Shown: positions 8,940 through 16,234 of the stretch, one piece after another | Numbering within the stretch: position 1 is the first letter of the stretch | Layout: every line of letters begins with the position of its first letter | DNA from: Flavobacterium erciyesense | GTDB taxonomy: Bacteria > Bacteroidota > Bacteroidia > Flavobacteriales > Flavobacteriaceae | DNA length: 64,000 nucleotides | Direction: 5' to 3' | NCBI RefSeq assembly: GCF_018069925.1 | Contig: NZ_JAGPXB010000001.1 | Span: 124,001 to 188,000, forward strand | The notes under the pieces: generated by a model | What the model saw: the letters and a program-made list of their open reading frames with translations, nothing else | Told to the model about the DNA's origin: nothing | The model's database searches: none | Translations under genes and position numbers: made by a program

Positions 8940-9614
8940 TTATCCTCTTCTCAACACTTCGTCGATCATTCCGTATTCTTTTGCTTCATCTGCTTTCATC
9001 CAATAATCGCGCTCGCTATCAGCGTGTACTTTTTCGAATGATTGTCCAGAATGGTGCGAGATAATGTTGTATAACTCTTCTTTTAGTTTTAACATTTCTC
9101 TTAAATTGATTTCCATATCAGTAGCAACTCCTTGTGCTCCACCTGATGGTTGGTGAATCATAACACGAGAATGTGGCAATGCTGAACGTTTTCCTTCGGC
9201 ACCAGCGCATAATAATACTGCTCCCATAGATGCTGCCATACCTGTACAAATTGTAGCTACATCAGGCTTAATGTACTGCATAGTATCATAAATTCCTAAA
9301 CCAGCATAAACGCTACCTCCAGGAGAATTCAAGTAAATTTGAATGTCTTTTGAAGCATCGGCGCTTTCTAAGAACAACAATTGTGCTTGAACAATATTTG
9401 CAATTTGATCGTCAATTCCAGTTCCTAAAAAGATAATTCTGTCCATCATCAATCTAGAGAAAACATCTAATTGCGAAATGTTTAATTGACGCTCTTCAAT
9501 AATATAAGGTGTCATATTAGTTGGGTTCATTGCAGCAACGATTTTATCGTAATACATAGCATTTACCCCTTGGTGCTTTGTAGCAAATTTTTTAAATTCT
9601 TTACCGTAATTCAT
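8940..9614 (-). CDS. clpP: ATP-dependent Clp protease proteolytic subunit
   Basis: The 224-residue serine peptidase forms the double-ring chamber used with ClpX. The catalytic triad is visible: Ser129 in GMAASMGA, His154 in MIHQPSGG and Asp203 in ERDYWM. The frame is open up to 9662, but ATG 9614 gives the usual start MNYGKEFKKF, and the extra 16 residues have no family counterpart. It lies between tig (upstream, same strand, about 420 bases away) and clpX. This is the classical tig-clpP-clpX order, here stretched by a structured repeat. Confidence 0.96.
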   Translation of the reverse strand: MNYGKEFKKFATKHQGVNAMYYDKIVAAMNPTNMTPYIIEERQLNISQLDVFSRLMMDRIIFLGTGIDDQIANIVQAQLLFLESADASKDIQIYLNSPGGSVYAGLGIYDTMQYIKPDVATICTGMAASMGAVLLCAGAEGKRSALPHSRVMIHQPSGGAQGVATDMEINLREMLKLKEELYNIISHHSGQSFEKVHADSERDYWMKADEAKEYGMIDEVLRRG

Positions 9615-9664
9615 TTGTATAGGTTTAAAAGTTTGTAAGTCTAATGTTTGAATTATTAACAACG

Positions 9665-9696
9665 CAAAGGTTGTACCTCTTTCGAATTGGTGCCAA
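9665..9696 (-). promoter_or_regulatory. Weak candidate promoter for clpP
   Basis: On the minus strand a TTG (9694-9696) is followed after 21 bases by AACCTTTG (9665-9672). The latter matches TAnnTTTG except for the first base. It lies 50 bases before the clpP ATG. A terminator after tig supports a separate clpP promoter. Confidence 0.35.
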
Positions 9697-9710
9697 TATG
9701 TCTTGTTTTT

Positions 9711-9854
9711 AGCCCAGATTGAAGTGGAAAGCTTTTTGAATTCCGTTTTTTAGTTCTTTTTATTCATGCAAAGCGACCAAAGGAAGCTCTTGCAGGAATT
9801 TAAAAAAACAGAAACGGAAGAAAAAACTTAGAACGTAAAGCCGGATTGGCTCCT
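9711..9854 (+). repeat. Divergent structured repeat, copy D
   Basis: The tig-clpP gap (9615-10035) has no gene. It holds an element with an AGATTGAAGTGGAAAGC block near its left end, comparable to GGATGGAAGCGG in copy A, and a GCCGGATTGGCTCC block at its right end. Outer bases TTTTTAGCC (ending 9713) can pair with GGC at 9848-9850 and the TAAAAA that follows. Inside, TTCCGTTT pairs with AAACGGAA, and TGCAAAGC pairs with GCTCTTGCA with one bulge. The resemblance to copies A-C is partial. Confidence 0.45.
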
Positions 9855-9879
9855 GTAAAAATGAGCTATTCATTTCAAA

Positions 9880-9912
9880 CAAAAGAGCGCCAAAAAAAAT
9901 TTTCTGACGCTC
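9880..9912 (-). terminator. Probable terminator of tig
   Basis: GAGCGCCA (9885-9892) and TGACGCTC (9905-9912) pair with one mismatch. On the minus strand the stem is followed by TTTTG. It lies about 120 bases after the tig stop. Confidence 0.5.
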
Positions 9913-10035
9913 AAATATAACTATTTTTTATCGTTTTGCATTTGTAATAAAATCTTAAAATTTGAAACAAAAAACGAAATTGTTTTCCGATTTTTCAACT
10001 TTTGACTTTATAACATTTGCCTTTACGGCAAGAAT

Positions 10036-11361
10036 TTATTCTCCGTATGAAGCAGCAATAAACTCTTCGTAAGTAACCTCTTTAGTAGTTGGGTTTGCTT
10101 TTTCTTTGAATAATTCTAATAATTTTTCAGCAACAACTTGGTCTGAAAGTCTTTTTACTTCGTCTTGGTTTGATAAAACACGAGCTACAATACCTTGCAC
10201 TTCTTCGTCAGTTGGATTTGTTTGTCCGAACTGAGCCATTTGCAAACGAATGTTTCTTGTAGTGAAATCTTTCAAGTCTTCAAAAGTAATTTTGATGTCA
10301 GATTGTGCCATAGCTCTACCTTCGATCAATTGAAAACGCAATCCTTTTTCAGAACGTGCATATTCAACTTCAGCTTCTTCTGGAGTTAATTTTTTCTCAC
10401 CTACAGTTTGCAACCATCTTTTTAGGAATTCAGCTGGCAAATCGAATTTTGTATTTTCGATTAACCACTCTGTAACATCGCCTAATAATTTTTGATCTGC
10501 TTGCTGCGCGAATTGGCTTTCAGCATCTTCTTTGATTTTAGTTTTCAACTCCTCAAGAGTAGAAATTACACCTGCACCAAATAATTTATCAAAAAGCTCT
10601 TGGTTTAATTCAGCCAATTCAGCCGTGTTGATCGCCTCAATAGTGAATTGAACATCAACTGCTAAACCGTGAACATCGTCATGAGCCACTTTCATTACAT
10701 CCATCAATTGGTGATCGTCTTCAAATAAACCGCTTGTGTTTACAGTTACTACATCACCTACTTTTTTACCAATAAACAGTTCAAATGTAGCTGCATCTTT
10801 AAAAAGATCTGCTGCAATTGTAGTACTGTTATTGATTCCTTTTTCTTCATTTACAAAAGTACCTGTAACATCGCTGTTAGCCGCTACAACCTCTTGAGGA
10901 ATAGCAGTACCAAATTGTTTTTGAATTCTAGCTACTTGACCATCAATTAATTTATCGTCAGCAGTAACCACATATTTTACGATTTCGTTTTTAGCCTCTA
11001 AGTCTAAAGTGAAATTTGGCACTAAACCAATTTCGTACTCAAAAGTTAATTCTTCAGCATCCCAATCAAAGTTTTCGTTAGCGATTGGTAGTGGAGTTCC
11101 AAGAAGGTTCAATCTTTCAGACTGCACAAAACGCTCTAGCGCCAAGTCAACTACTTTTTGTACTTCTTCTTGTTTGATTTTTTTTCCGTATTGTTTTTCA
11201 ACAAGATCTTTAGGAACTTGCCCTTTTCTAAACCCTTTTACAGTAGCCAAAGGCATTTTTTCGTTGATTCTTTTTGCTACTTGACCTTTGTAATCCATGT
11301 GTACAACGGTCATTACAATTTTCTCGTTTACTGCGTCTATTGCTACTCTTTTGATATCCAT
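10036..11361 (-). CDS. tig: Trigger factor, ribosome-associated chaperone
   Basis: The 441-residue protein starts with the ribosome-binding domain, including the signature GFRKGQVPKDLVEKQYG at about residues 42-58. A middle domain of roughly 100 residues follows, then a long helical C-terminal domain. The middle domain sits where the FKBP-type prolyl isomerase normally lies but lacks a recognisable FKBP motif. Trigger factor holds nascent chains at the ribosome exit. A good promoter lies just upstream (11396-11426), and clpP and clpX follow on the same strand. Confidence 0.93.
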   Translation of the reverse strand: MDIKRVAIDAVNEKIVMTVVHMDYKGQVAKRINEKMPLATVKGFRKGQVPKDLVEKQYGKKIKQEEVQKVVDLALERFVQSERLNLLGTPLPIANENFDWDAEELTFEYEIGLVPNFTLDLEAKNEIVKYVVTADDKLIDGQVARIQKQFGTAIPQEVVAANSDVTGTFVNEEKGINNSTTIAADLFKDAATFELFIGKKVGDVVTVNTSGLFEDDHQLMDVMKVAHDDVHGLAVDVQFTIEAINTAELAELNQELFDKLFGAGVISTLEELKTKIKEDAESQFAQQADQKLLGDVTEWLIENTKFDLPAEFLKRWLQTVGEKKLTPEEAEVEYARSEKGLRFQLIEGRAMAQSDIKITFEDLKDFTTRNIRLQMAQFGQTNPTDEEVQGIVARVLSNQDEVKRLSDQVVAEKLLELFKEKANPTTKEVTYEEFIAASYGE

Positions 11362-11395
11362 CTTGTTCTTTACTTTACATTAGAAATTCGGTTGG

Positions 11396-11426
11396 CAAAA
11401 TTATAAAATTTTTACACGCTAACCAA
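11396..11426 (-). promoter_or_regulatory. Promoter of tig
   Basis: On the minus strand TTG (11424-11426), a 20-base spacer and TAATTTTG (11396-11403) fit the Bacteroidetes promoter consensus. The -7 box is 34 bases from the tig ATG. Confidence 0.75.
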
Positions 11427-11502
11427 GTTTTTCATAGGCGAACCTTTTGCCTTGAAATTCAACATCTTTTCACTACCAAAACCCCTTATAATTCGGCTTA
11501 TA

Positions 11503-11614
11503 TGGGCGTGCCGCACCGCCGTTTCTCTATGGTGCGTCAGGCTGTTCGTTCCCGCTTTTGGGGTTTTGCCCTGCGGGACAAAACCCCAAAGAGCTCCACT
11601 GCCATCCTTCACGC
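11503..11614 (-). repeat. Structured intergenic repeat, copy B
   Basis: The region between tig and tRNA-Glu (11427-11700) holds no credible gene but contains this element, read on the minus strand. It opens GCGTGAAGGATGGCAGTGG, has the block CGAACAGCCTGAC and closes GGCACGCCCA. The ends pair as GCGTG with CACGC. A perfect 12-bp hairpin lies at 11557-11568 with 11579-11590, and a 5-bp hairpin GCACC/GGTGC at 11513-11517 with 11531-11535. The conserved blocks match copies A and C while the stems differ in sequence. A short frame crossing it is rejected as a gene. Confidence 0.75.
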
Positions 11615-11702
11615 GGCACAACTCTCAAAAATAACTTTGCCAAAATCAAGAAAAATTATTCACAAAATTTTCTAAAACACCACAAAATTGAATTAACACC
11701 AA

Positions 11703-11738
11703 TAAAAAAAAGCCTCAAGAATTACTTCTTGAGGCTTT
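11703..11738 (-). terminator. Terminator of the tRNA-Glu transcript
   Basis: A perfect 12-bp stem (AAGCCTCAAGAA with its complement, 11710-11721 and 11727-11738) is followed on the minus strand by a run of eight Ts, about 60 bases past the tRNA 3' end. Confidence 0.85.
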
Positions 11739-11800
11739 AACTAATTGCGTACAGTTGCAAAATAATACAGATAATCTTTCTTTAATACTTGCGTTTTTTG

Positions 11801-11872
11801 TAGCCCGTAGCGGAATCGAACCGCTCTTACATGGATGAAAACCATGCGTCCTAACCGATAGACGAACGGGCC
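11801..11872 (-). tRNA. tRNA-Glu, anticodon UUC
   Basis: The 72-base minus-strand sequence folds as a tRNA. The acceptor stem is GGCCCGT with ACGGGCT (one G-U pair), and the T arm contains GGTTCGATTCC. The anticodon stem CATGG/CCATG holds a 7-base loop with TTC at the anticodon position. The 3' CCA is not encoded. A consensus promoter lies 20 bases upstream and a terminator follows, so it is a single-gene unit. Confidence 0.95.
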
Positions 11873-11891
11873 TTGTTTTGTATTGCGGGTG

Positions 11892-11921
11892 CAAAATTAG
11901 AACTTTTTTTGAATGTTGCAA
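11892..11921 (-). promoter_or_regulatory. Promoter of tRNA-Glu
   Basis: Minus-strand TTG (11919-11921), 19-base spacer, TAATTTTG (11892-11899). The predicted transcription start is a few bases upstream of the mature tRNA 5' end at 11872. Confidence 0.75.
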
Positions 11922-12032
11922 CACCATTTTAAAAAAAAATCTAATTTTTTTTATCCAAAAAATTCAATTCGCTGTAAATAAGCTAGCTAATGTATTTTTT
12001 GAAACTAAAAAAATATTCTTTAGCTAATTCAA

Positions 12033-12061
12033 GAAGCTGGCTTTATGATTAAACCAGCTTC
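12033..12061 (-). terminator. Possible terminator of the metal-handling operon
   Basis: An 8-bp stem (GAAGCTGG 12033-12040, CCAGCTTC 12054-12061) lies 23 bases after the last operon gene. The T run on the minus strand is poor, so termination strength is uncertain. Confidence 0.45.
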
Positions 12062-12083
12062 CTGTAGTAGCATTACTAATTTA

Positions 12084-12818
12084 TTACTGCACAGCGCCAA
12101 TTCTTCGACCACAATGCAACATCTCTGCACCAAAATACGGATTGACCACATCTTTCGTTTCACTTACCCAATAACCGCTTTTACCATTCTCGTACATTGG
12201 GCAATAATCTTGATACAAAACCTGCGTAGTCCCGTAAGCTTTAATAAAATCGAACATATTCTTGCTTAGTTTTGCAAAATACTCCCGCTGCTCCTTTAAG
12301 CCTCCTGAAGAACCTACCACATTACTAGTGTTTTCTCTCATTTCTTTTACCAACTTAGCGTATTCAGCCGATGCTCTTTTATCAATAGAGCTCGACTTTG
12401 CTTTGTCTAAATTAGCCTTCATACTTTTTGCTAATACAGCTGCATTTCCAGAATCGTCTTTTGTTAATGCATTTTTCACTTTAAAATAATCCGCCACTAT
12501 TTGATCCGTTGGGAAAGCTTGTTGTTTTTCACCGCGAGTCTTAATTTTTCGCAACGAAACTTCATCTTCCAACGTGTCCCTTGTAATGACGGTGCTATCT
12601 GAGGTAGCCGTCACTTCTACTTTCTCCGTAAGCTCCATGCCACATTCCGGACACTCGGCACCGTTCTCGCCCTTTACATTCGCATGCATCGGACACGCGT
12701 ATAACTCCGCAGTTGTTTGTTTTGCAACTTCCTTGCTTTCTGTTGCCGAATTGTTTTTAGAATTGCAGGAAACAGTAACAATTGCCCCTAGCAAGAATGC
12801 TATAATGGTATTTTTCAT
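12084..12818 (-). CDS. Heavy-metal-binding domain plus DUF3347 lipoprotein
   Basis: The 244-residue lipoprotein has a signal peptide ending in the lipobox VTVSC (Cys18). A heavy-metal-binding module of the CPMH...CPECGMEL type spans about residues 40-63, with C42, H45, C56, C59 and M61 as likely ligands. A helical DUF3347 domain fills about 105-240. In Bacteroidetes this architecture accompanies copper efflux and CusB-like adaptors. It is the last gene of a six-gene minus-strand cluster of exported metal-related proteins. The role is inferred to be periplasmic copper binding or transfer; the ligands are seen, the metal is not. Confidence 0.82.
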   Translation of the reverse strand: MKNTIIAFLLGAIVTVSCNSKNNSATESKEVAKQTTAELYACPMHANVKGENGAECPECGMELTEKVEVTATSDSTVITRDTLEDEVSLRKIKTRGEKQQAFPTDQIVADYFKVKNALTKDDSGNAAVLAKSMKANLDKAKSSSIDKRASAEYAKLVKEMRENTSNVVGSSGGLKEQREYFAKLSKNMFDFIKAYGTTQVLYQDYCPMYENGKSGYWVSETKDVVNPYFGAEMLHCGRRIGAVQ

Positions 12819-12856
12819 TTGCTTTTATTTTTTTCAAACTTCGTGTTTTTACTTAA

Positions 12857-13660
12857 TTACTTAGTGGTGTTAAAAAAAGTATACTCTAATTTTAACAGTA
12901 CACTATTGGTTGCCATTCGGCTCATCTCACTATAAAGCTGATGACGGTACGCCAAATCTATTCGAGCCTGACTATTCACAATAAATTGAATTGACGGTAC
13001 TACATCCAGATAAGATTTACCATTCTCATTTAGGCGCTGACCCAAAAACTCCACCATTGCATTGATATTAGTCTGCTCAAAACTAGTATATTTTCTGGGA
13101 TGCAACAATTGCCCTATTGACAACGAATAATTCAAACCACTGTTAGATTGTAAAGCAGGAAAAATAAAGTCACCATTATTCAAGGCGCGCTCATAACTAA
13201 CTGTCGCACTAATTGCTGTTTTGTTTACCAATTGCGTTGCAACCAAACCAGTTTCGTAGCCCGAGTTCATTCCCATAGTTTCAATTTCTTCTTGAAAAAT
13301 TGGTGCGCTATTAGTGCTCAATCTCCCGTATGCCGCCAAACGAAAATGGCTGTGCAAATCATCACTCGAAAAAAATCGGTATTTAGCATACACGCTTCCA
13401 CCTTGTAATTTGAATTGATCCTGAGTATTATTTAAAAAAGCGGTAGCGTGAACCATCCAGTTTTTGTTAACTCCCCACATGACCTCAGGCATGGCATGGA
13501 AATTAGTCTCTCCTTGCTTATTCCAAGTTAGCATTGAGGCTTGACGCACACCTATTGCTCCTGTTGGCATGTTGCTGGCCGGCTCTGTCATTACAAATAA
13601 TTCTTGCGCATTGATTTGTATCGTGAAAAAGGCTAGCACCAATAAAATAGAATACTTCAT
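12857..13660 (-). CDS. Exported beta-barrel-like protein of the metal cluster
   Basis: The 267-residue protein has a signal peptide ending INAQ (about residue 18). Many alternating hydrophobic strands with aromatic ends follow, for example GSVYAKYRFF, HFRLAAYGRL and SVLLKLEYTFF at the C-terminus. This suggests an outer-membrane beta barrel. I do not recognise a named family. Its ATG directly abuts the stop codon of the HMA gene at 13661, so the two are translationally adjacent. Together with its neighbours this points to a role in metal passage or sensing at the outer membrane, which is inference. Confidence 0.75.
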   Translation of the reverse strand: MKYSILLVLAFFTIQINAQELFVMTEPASNMPTGAIGVRQASMLTWNKQGETNFHAMPEVMWGVNKNWMVHATAFLNNTQDQFKLQGGSVYAKYRFFSSDDLHSHFRLAAYGRLSTNSAPIFQEEIETMGMNSGYETGLVATQLVNKTAISATVSYERALNNGDFIFPALQSNSGLNYSLSIGQLLHPRKYTSFEQTNINAMVEFLGQRLNENGKSYLDVVPSIQFIVNSQARIDLAYRHQLYSEMSRMATNSVLLKLEYTFFNTTK

Positions 13661-14182
13661 TTAAATTGATTTTACCAAATACGTATTATCTTGACCCAAA
13701 ACATCAGCATATTTGGCAAGCATTTTAGCTGACTTTTTGAGTTCTTTTTTAGTTACAAAACCTTCGCTCAGCAACTGCACTTGCATAGGCCCACTTGATT
13801 TTTTGGCTTTTTCCGCAAAAACATAAGTCCCTGATTGATTTTGTACTTTTTCATTTTCTTGTCCATTTACAACTCCCAGATCAATAGTTAACACTAACGA
13901 ACCAATAAAAAAACCTGTTTTCTCAATACTGTTTTTCAACGCTTTTGGCGTTAAAGTATTATTTGCTTTTAACTGTACCGTAAATGTATTGGTATTCAAA
14001 TCAGTTGACACACTTTCTACTTCTGGCATTGATTTCAATTGCTTGTTGATGGCATTCGAACACATTGAGCAGGTTAGTCCTGTTGCTACAATCTCTGCTT
14101 TTGAAATTTGCGCGTTTCCTTGAACCACGACCAAAACAAATAGGACAGCGGTTAAAACGATTTTTATTTTACTATTTTTCAT
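13661..14182 (-). CDS. Secreted heavy-metal-associated (HMA) domain protein
   Basis: The 173-residue protein has a signal peptide (cut after about residue 24, GNAQ) and an HMA-like ferredoxin fold opening with ATGLTCSMCSNAINKQL. Its CxxC pair is C38/C41, the copper-binding site of Atx1-like domains. The C-terminal 70 residues are unlike HMA and I do not recognise them. The gene is separated from the TlpA gene by 4 bases and abuts the barrel gene. It is probably a periplasmic copper carrier. Confidence 0.8.
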   Translation of the reverse strand: MKNSKIKIVLTAVLFVLVVVQGNAQISKAEIVATGLTCSMCSNAINKQLKSMPEVESVSTDLNTNTFTVQLKANNTLTPKALKNSIEKTGFFIGSLVLTIDLGVVNGQENEKVQNQSGTYVFAEKAKKSSGPMQVQLLSEGFVTKKELKKSAKMLAKYADVLGQDNTYLVKSI

Positions 14183-14186
14183 GTTT

Positions 14187-14657
14187 TTATTTTTTTAATT
14201 GATCTGAAATTTGATCTAAGCTCGGGTTAATTGCCACTAATTTTCCGTTTTTATCAAACAAATAAGCACTTGGTAATTGCTCTACGCCAAAAAGCGCCGC
14301 AACCTTTGCCTCAAAACCATTCGGATCAATTAATTGTACGTTTGACAACTTGTCTTTTGCGATTGCGGCTAACCACTTGTCTTTTTTGGTATCAATCGAA
14401 ATTCCGATCATCTCAAAATTTTTTGATTTATTAGCAGTGTAAAAAGGCCCTAATTTTTTGTTAGCAATTCTACATGGTGCACACCATGATGCCCAAAAAT
14501 CAACCAAAATTACCTTTCCTTTAAAAGATGCACCCGATACATTTACTCCCTTTTGGTTCAAAAGTTGAAAACTTGGCATTGCATCTCCTATTTTTAATTG
14601 CGCATTCGTTGTTGTCATACCTAGTATTACAAACAACATCATCACTATTTTTTTCAT
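14187..14657 (-). CDS. TlpA-family periplasmic thioredoxin
   Basis: The 156-residue protein has a signal peptide (to about residue 20), a thioredoxin fold with active site FWASWCAPC (C59, C62) and the cis-proline segment EQLPSAYLFD. TlpA/ResA-type proteins reduce disulfides or metal-binding cysteines outside the cytoplasm. Its placement between two HMA proteins suggests that it keeps their CxxC motifs, or those of the Cys-rich neighbour, reduced. The length is normal for the family. Confidence 0.88.
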   Translation of the reverse strand: MKKIVMMLFVILGMTTTNAQLKIGDAMPSFQLLNQKGVNVSGASFKGKVILVDFWASWCAPCRIANKKLGPFYTANKSKNFEMIGISIDTKKDKWLAAIAKDKLSNVQLIDPNGFEAKVAALFGVEQLPSAYLFDKNGKLVAINPSLDQISDQLKK

Positions 14658-14741
14658 AATTATTTATTTTAATTTTTCAGATTATTGAATAGTTTCAACA
14701 AGCTTACCACAACTTAACTTTTGTAGTTATGCAGTTGCTAT

Positions 14742-15128
14742 TTAGTTTTCAGACTCCTTTTTTACGGCTGGCGCAGTATCTAAACTTGTTTCACGATCGT
14801 ACTGGCAACAACCATGCAAATTATTGTACACTTCATCTACAGCTTTAAAACGGGCGCTATCATAACCAGCAGCCGCTACTCGTTTTAAAATTTCATCTTG
14901 AGATGTTACTTTACTGTCATAAGTAAGGGTTGCCATTTTTGTGTCTTTGTCCCACACTACGGTTGCTATCTTTTTAACAGAACCCGCTTTTTCGATATTG
15001 CTTTTACACATACCGCAATTTCCGTTGATTTTTACCTTCTCAGTAACTGAATTTTTAATTTGCGCACTAGCACCTACTACAGATAACAATAAAGTTATTG
15101 CCATCAATATTCTTTGAATTGATTTCAT
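14742..15128 (-). CDS. Secreted heavy-metal-associated (HMA) domain protein
   Basis: The 128-residue protein has a signal peptide (MKSIQRIL to SAQ, residues 1-23) and an HMA-like domain with NGNCGMCKSNIE (C38, C41). The C-terminal tail carries His105 and a vicinal Cys107-Cys108 pair that may add metal ligands. The frame extends upstream to 15191, but ATG 15128 gives a standard signal peptide. It belongs to the metal cluster, 84 bases before the TlpA gene. The 156-base gap to the Cys-rich gene upstream contains inverted repeats. Confidence 0.82.
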   Translation of the reverse strand: MKSIQRILMAITLLLSVVGASAQIKNSVTEKVKINGNCGMCKSNIEKAGSVKKIATVVWDKDTKMATLTYDSKVTSQDEILKRVAAAGYDSARFKAVDEVYNNLHGCCQYDRETSLDTAPAVKKESEN

Positions 15129-15179
15129 TGTTTTGATTTTAAATAATTGAAAATTTAGAATAAGGAAATAACAAAATAA

Positions 15180-15281
15180 GGCGACAGCCAAACAGTTATA
15201 AATCCATTAATTCTTTTTTGAAAATAATTGATTCCTTTTAGGAATATACGAAGAAAATACACTTTTGGCTGTTGCCAAAAG
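15180..15281. repeat. Long-range inverted repeat and hairpin in the metal-cluster leader
   Basis: GGCGACAGCCAAA at 15180-15192 is complementary to TTTGGCTGTTGCC at 15264-15276 apart from one G-T pair. The second arm also lies in a local hairpin, CTTTTGGC with GCCAAAAG at 15262-15281. The two pairings exclude each other in the transcript. No T run follows the local hairpin. Confidence 0.45.
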
Positions 15282-15284
15282 AAT

Positions 15285-15656
15285 TTAGCTTATTTTAGGC
15301 GGAAGCCAAATAGCACTAAAATCATTTGAAATAAACACTTTAGTGTAATAATTAGGAGTTGATTTTGTTGAAAAACCAAATAGAAGCGTTTTAAAATCAA
15401 CATCAACAGTGTTAGTTAAGCCTAGAACCAAACTTGAACTACCACAAGATAAATCTTTACAAGCACCATTGCACTTTTTAGAAGAATCTTTTGAAGAAGA
15501 GGATTGTTTTTTACAGCACTTTTTGTCAGTTGACGATGTTGCTGATTTCGTTTTGCAACAAGACATTTCTACTTTTTGACTACAAGCCATAGCTTCGCTC
15601 GGCATCATCAAGAAGCCAAAAACTAGGAAGAGTAAAATGTAAATTCTTTTCGTCAT
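15285..15656 (-). CDS. Exported cysteine- and lysine-rich small protein
   Basis: The 123-residue protein has a signal peptide (about residues 1-24) and then a low-complexity Ser/Lys region with eight cysteines, including CC pairs at 33-34 and 47-48 and C25, C62, C66 and C71. The C-terminus is hydrophobic and ends in IWLPPKIS. I do not recognise a named family. The metallothionein-like cysteine content and first position in the cluster suggest copper or zinc binding. It is directly preceded by a consensus promoter (15675-15704). Confidence 0.72.
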   Translation of the reverse strand: MTKRIYILLFLVFGFLMMPSEAMACSQKVEMSCCKTKSATSSTDKKCCKKQSSSSKDSSKKCNGACKDLSCGSSSLVLGLTNTVDVDFKTLLFGFSTKSTPNYYTKVFISNDFSAIWLPPKIS

Positions 15657-15674
15657 GCTACAAATTCAACAGTA

Positions 15675-15704
15675 CAAAAGTATTAAAAAGACAAATGCAA
15701 ACAA
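15675..15704 (-). promoter_or_regulatory. Promoter of the metal-handling operon
   Basis: Minus-strand TTG (15702-15704), 19-base spacer, TACTTTTG (15675-15682), 18 bases before the ATG at 15656. I see no obvious operator palindrome. Confidence 0.7.
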
Positions 15705-15740
15705 GCAATTAACTGCTAAATAGCTGTTAAAAATGCAGTT

Positions 15741-15790
15741 AAAAAAAATCTCGATGCCTGAACTGTCGTTAACAGCCACGCATCGAGATT
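15741..15790 (-). terminator. Terminator of the holin-like membrane protein gene
   Basis: A perfect 11-bp stem (AATCTCGATGC 15747-15757, GCATCGAGATT 15780-15790) has a small inner stem (CTGT/ACAG) and, on the minus strand, a run of eight Ts. Confidence 0.85.
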
Positions 15791-15850
15791 CAAATTATAG
15801 GTATACTAACGCCTTATTAGCAAATAGAAGCTTTTGATTATGGCCTTGAA

Positions 15851-16195
15851 TTATTTTTTAACACCCAGTATAAGGTTCATAACTGATTGCAAAACCGATA
15901 AAACAACACTAAATATAAAGGCTGTAATAAAACCATCAACCTCAAAACCGCCAACAATTTTTGTACAAAGCAATACCATTAAGGCATTAATTACCAAAAG
16001 AAACAAACCTAAAGTAAATACGGTAACCGGAAGTGTAAAGAACACAATGATAGGTTTGATAAAGATGTTTAACAATCCTAACACCACAGCAACAATAAGC
16101 GCCGTTGTAAAACCGGCAATACGAACACCTGGCATAAAGTGAGCTAAAACTAAAACAAGAAGTGCAGTAACGATAATTTTTATAAGTAAATTCAT
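15851..16195 (-). CDS. YvlD / phage-holin-4-2 family membrane protein
   Basis: The 114-residue protein is almost entirely hydrophobic with four predicted membrane helices. It has the conserved segment LGLLNIFIKPIIVFFTLPVT of the family often labelled phage holin family IV. In chromosomes this family is not phage-derived; it is a small membrane protein of unclear role. No phage genes are nearby. A strong terminator follows the gene. Confidence 0.85.
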   Translation of the reverse strand: MNLLIKIIVTALLVLVLAHFMPGVRIAGFTTALIVAVVLGLLNIFIKPIIVFFTLPVTVFTLGLFLLVINALMVLLCTKIVGGFEVDGFITAFIFSVVLSVLQSVMNLILGVKK

Positions 16196-16234
16196 TTTGT
16201 TTGTTTTTAAGAGGTTGGGTTAATTGATATTTGA

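Noticed and set aside
11412..11621. Minus-strand open frame of 69 codons crossing repeat copy B
   Set aside because: It is almost entirely repeat sequence with two perfect hairpins. The residue composition is odd and no start signal is evident. The frame is a by-product of the structured element.
15851..16195. Evidence for a prophage from the holin-family name
   Set aside because: This holin-like family is common in bacterial chromosomes, and no capsid, integrase or lysis genes are near.
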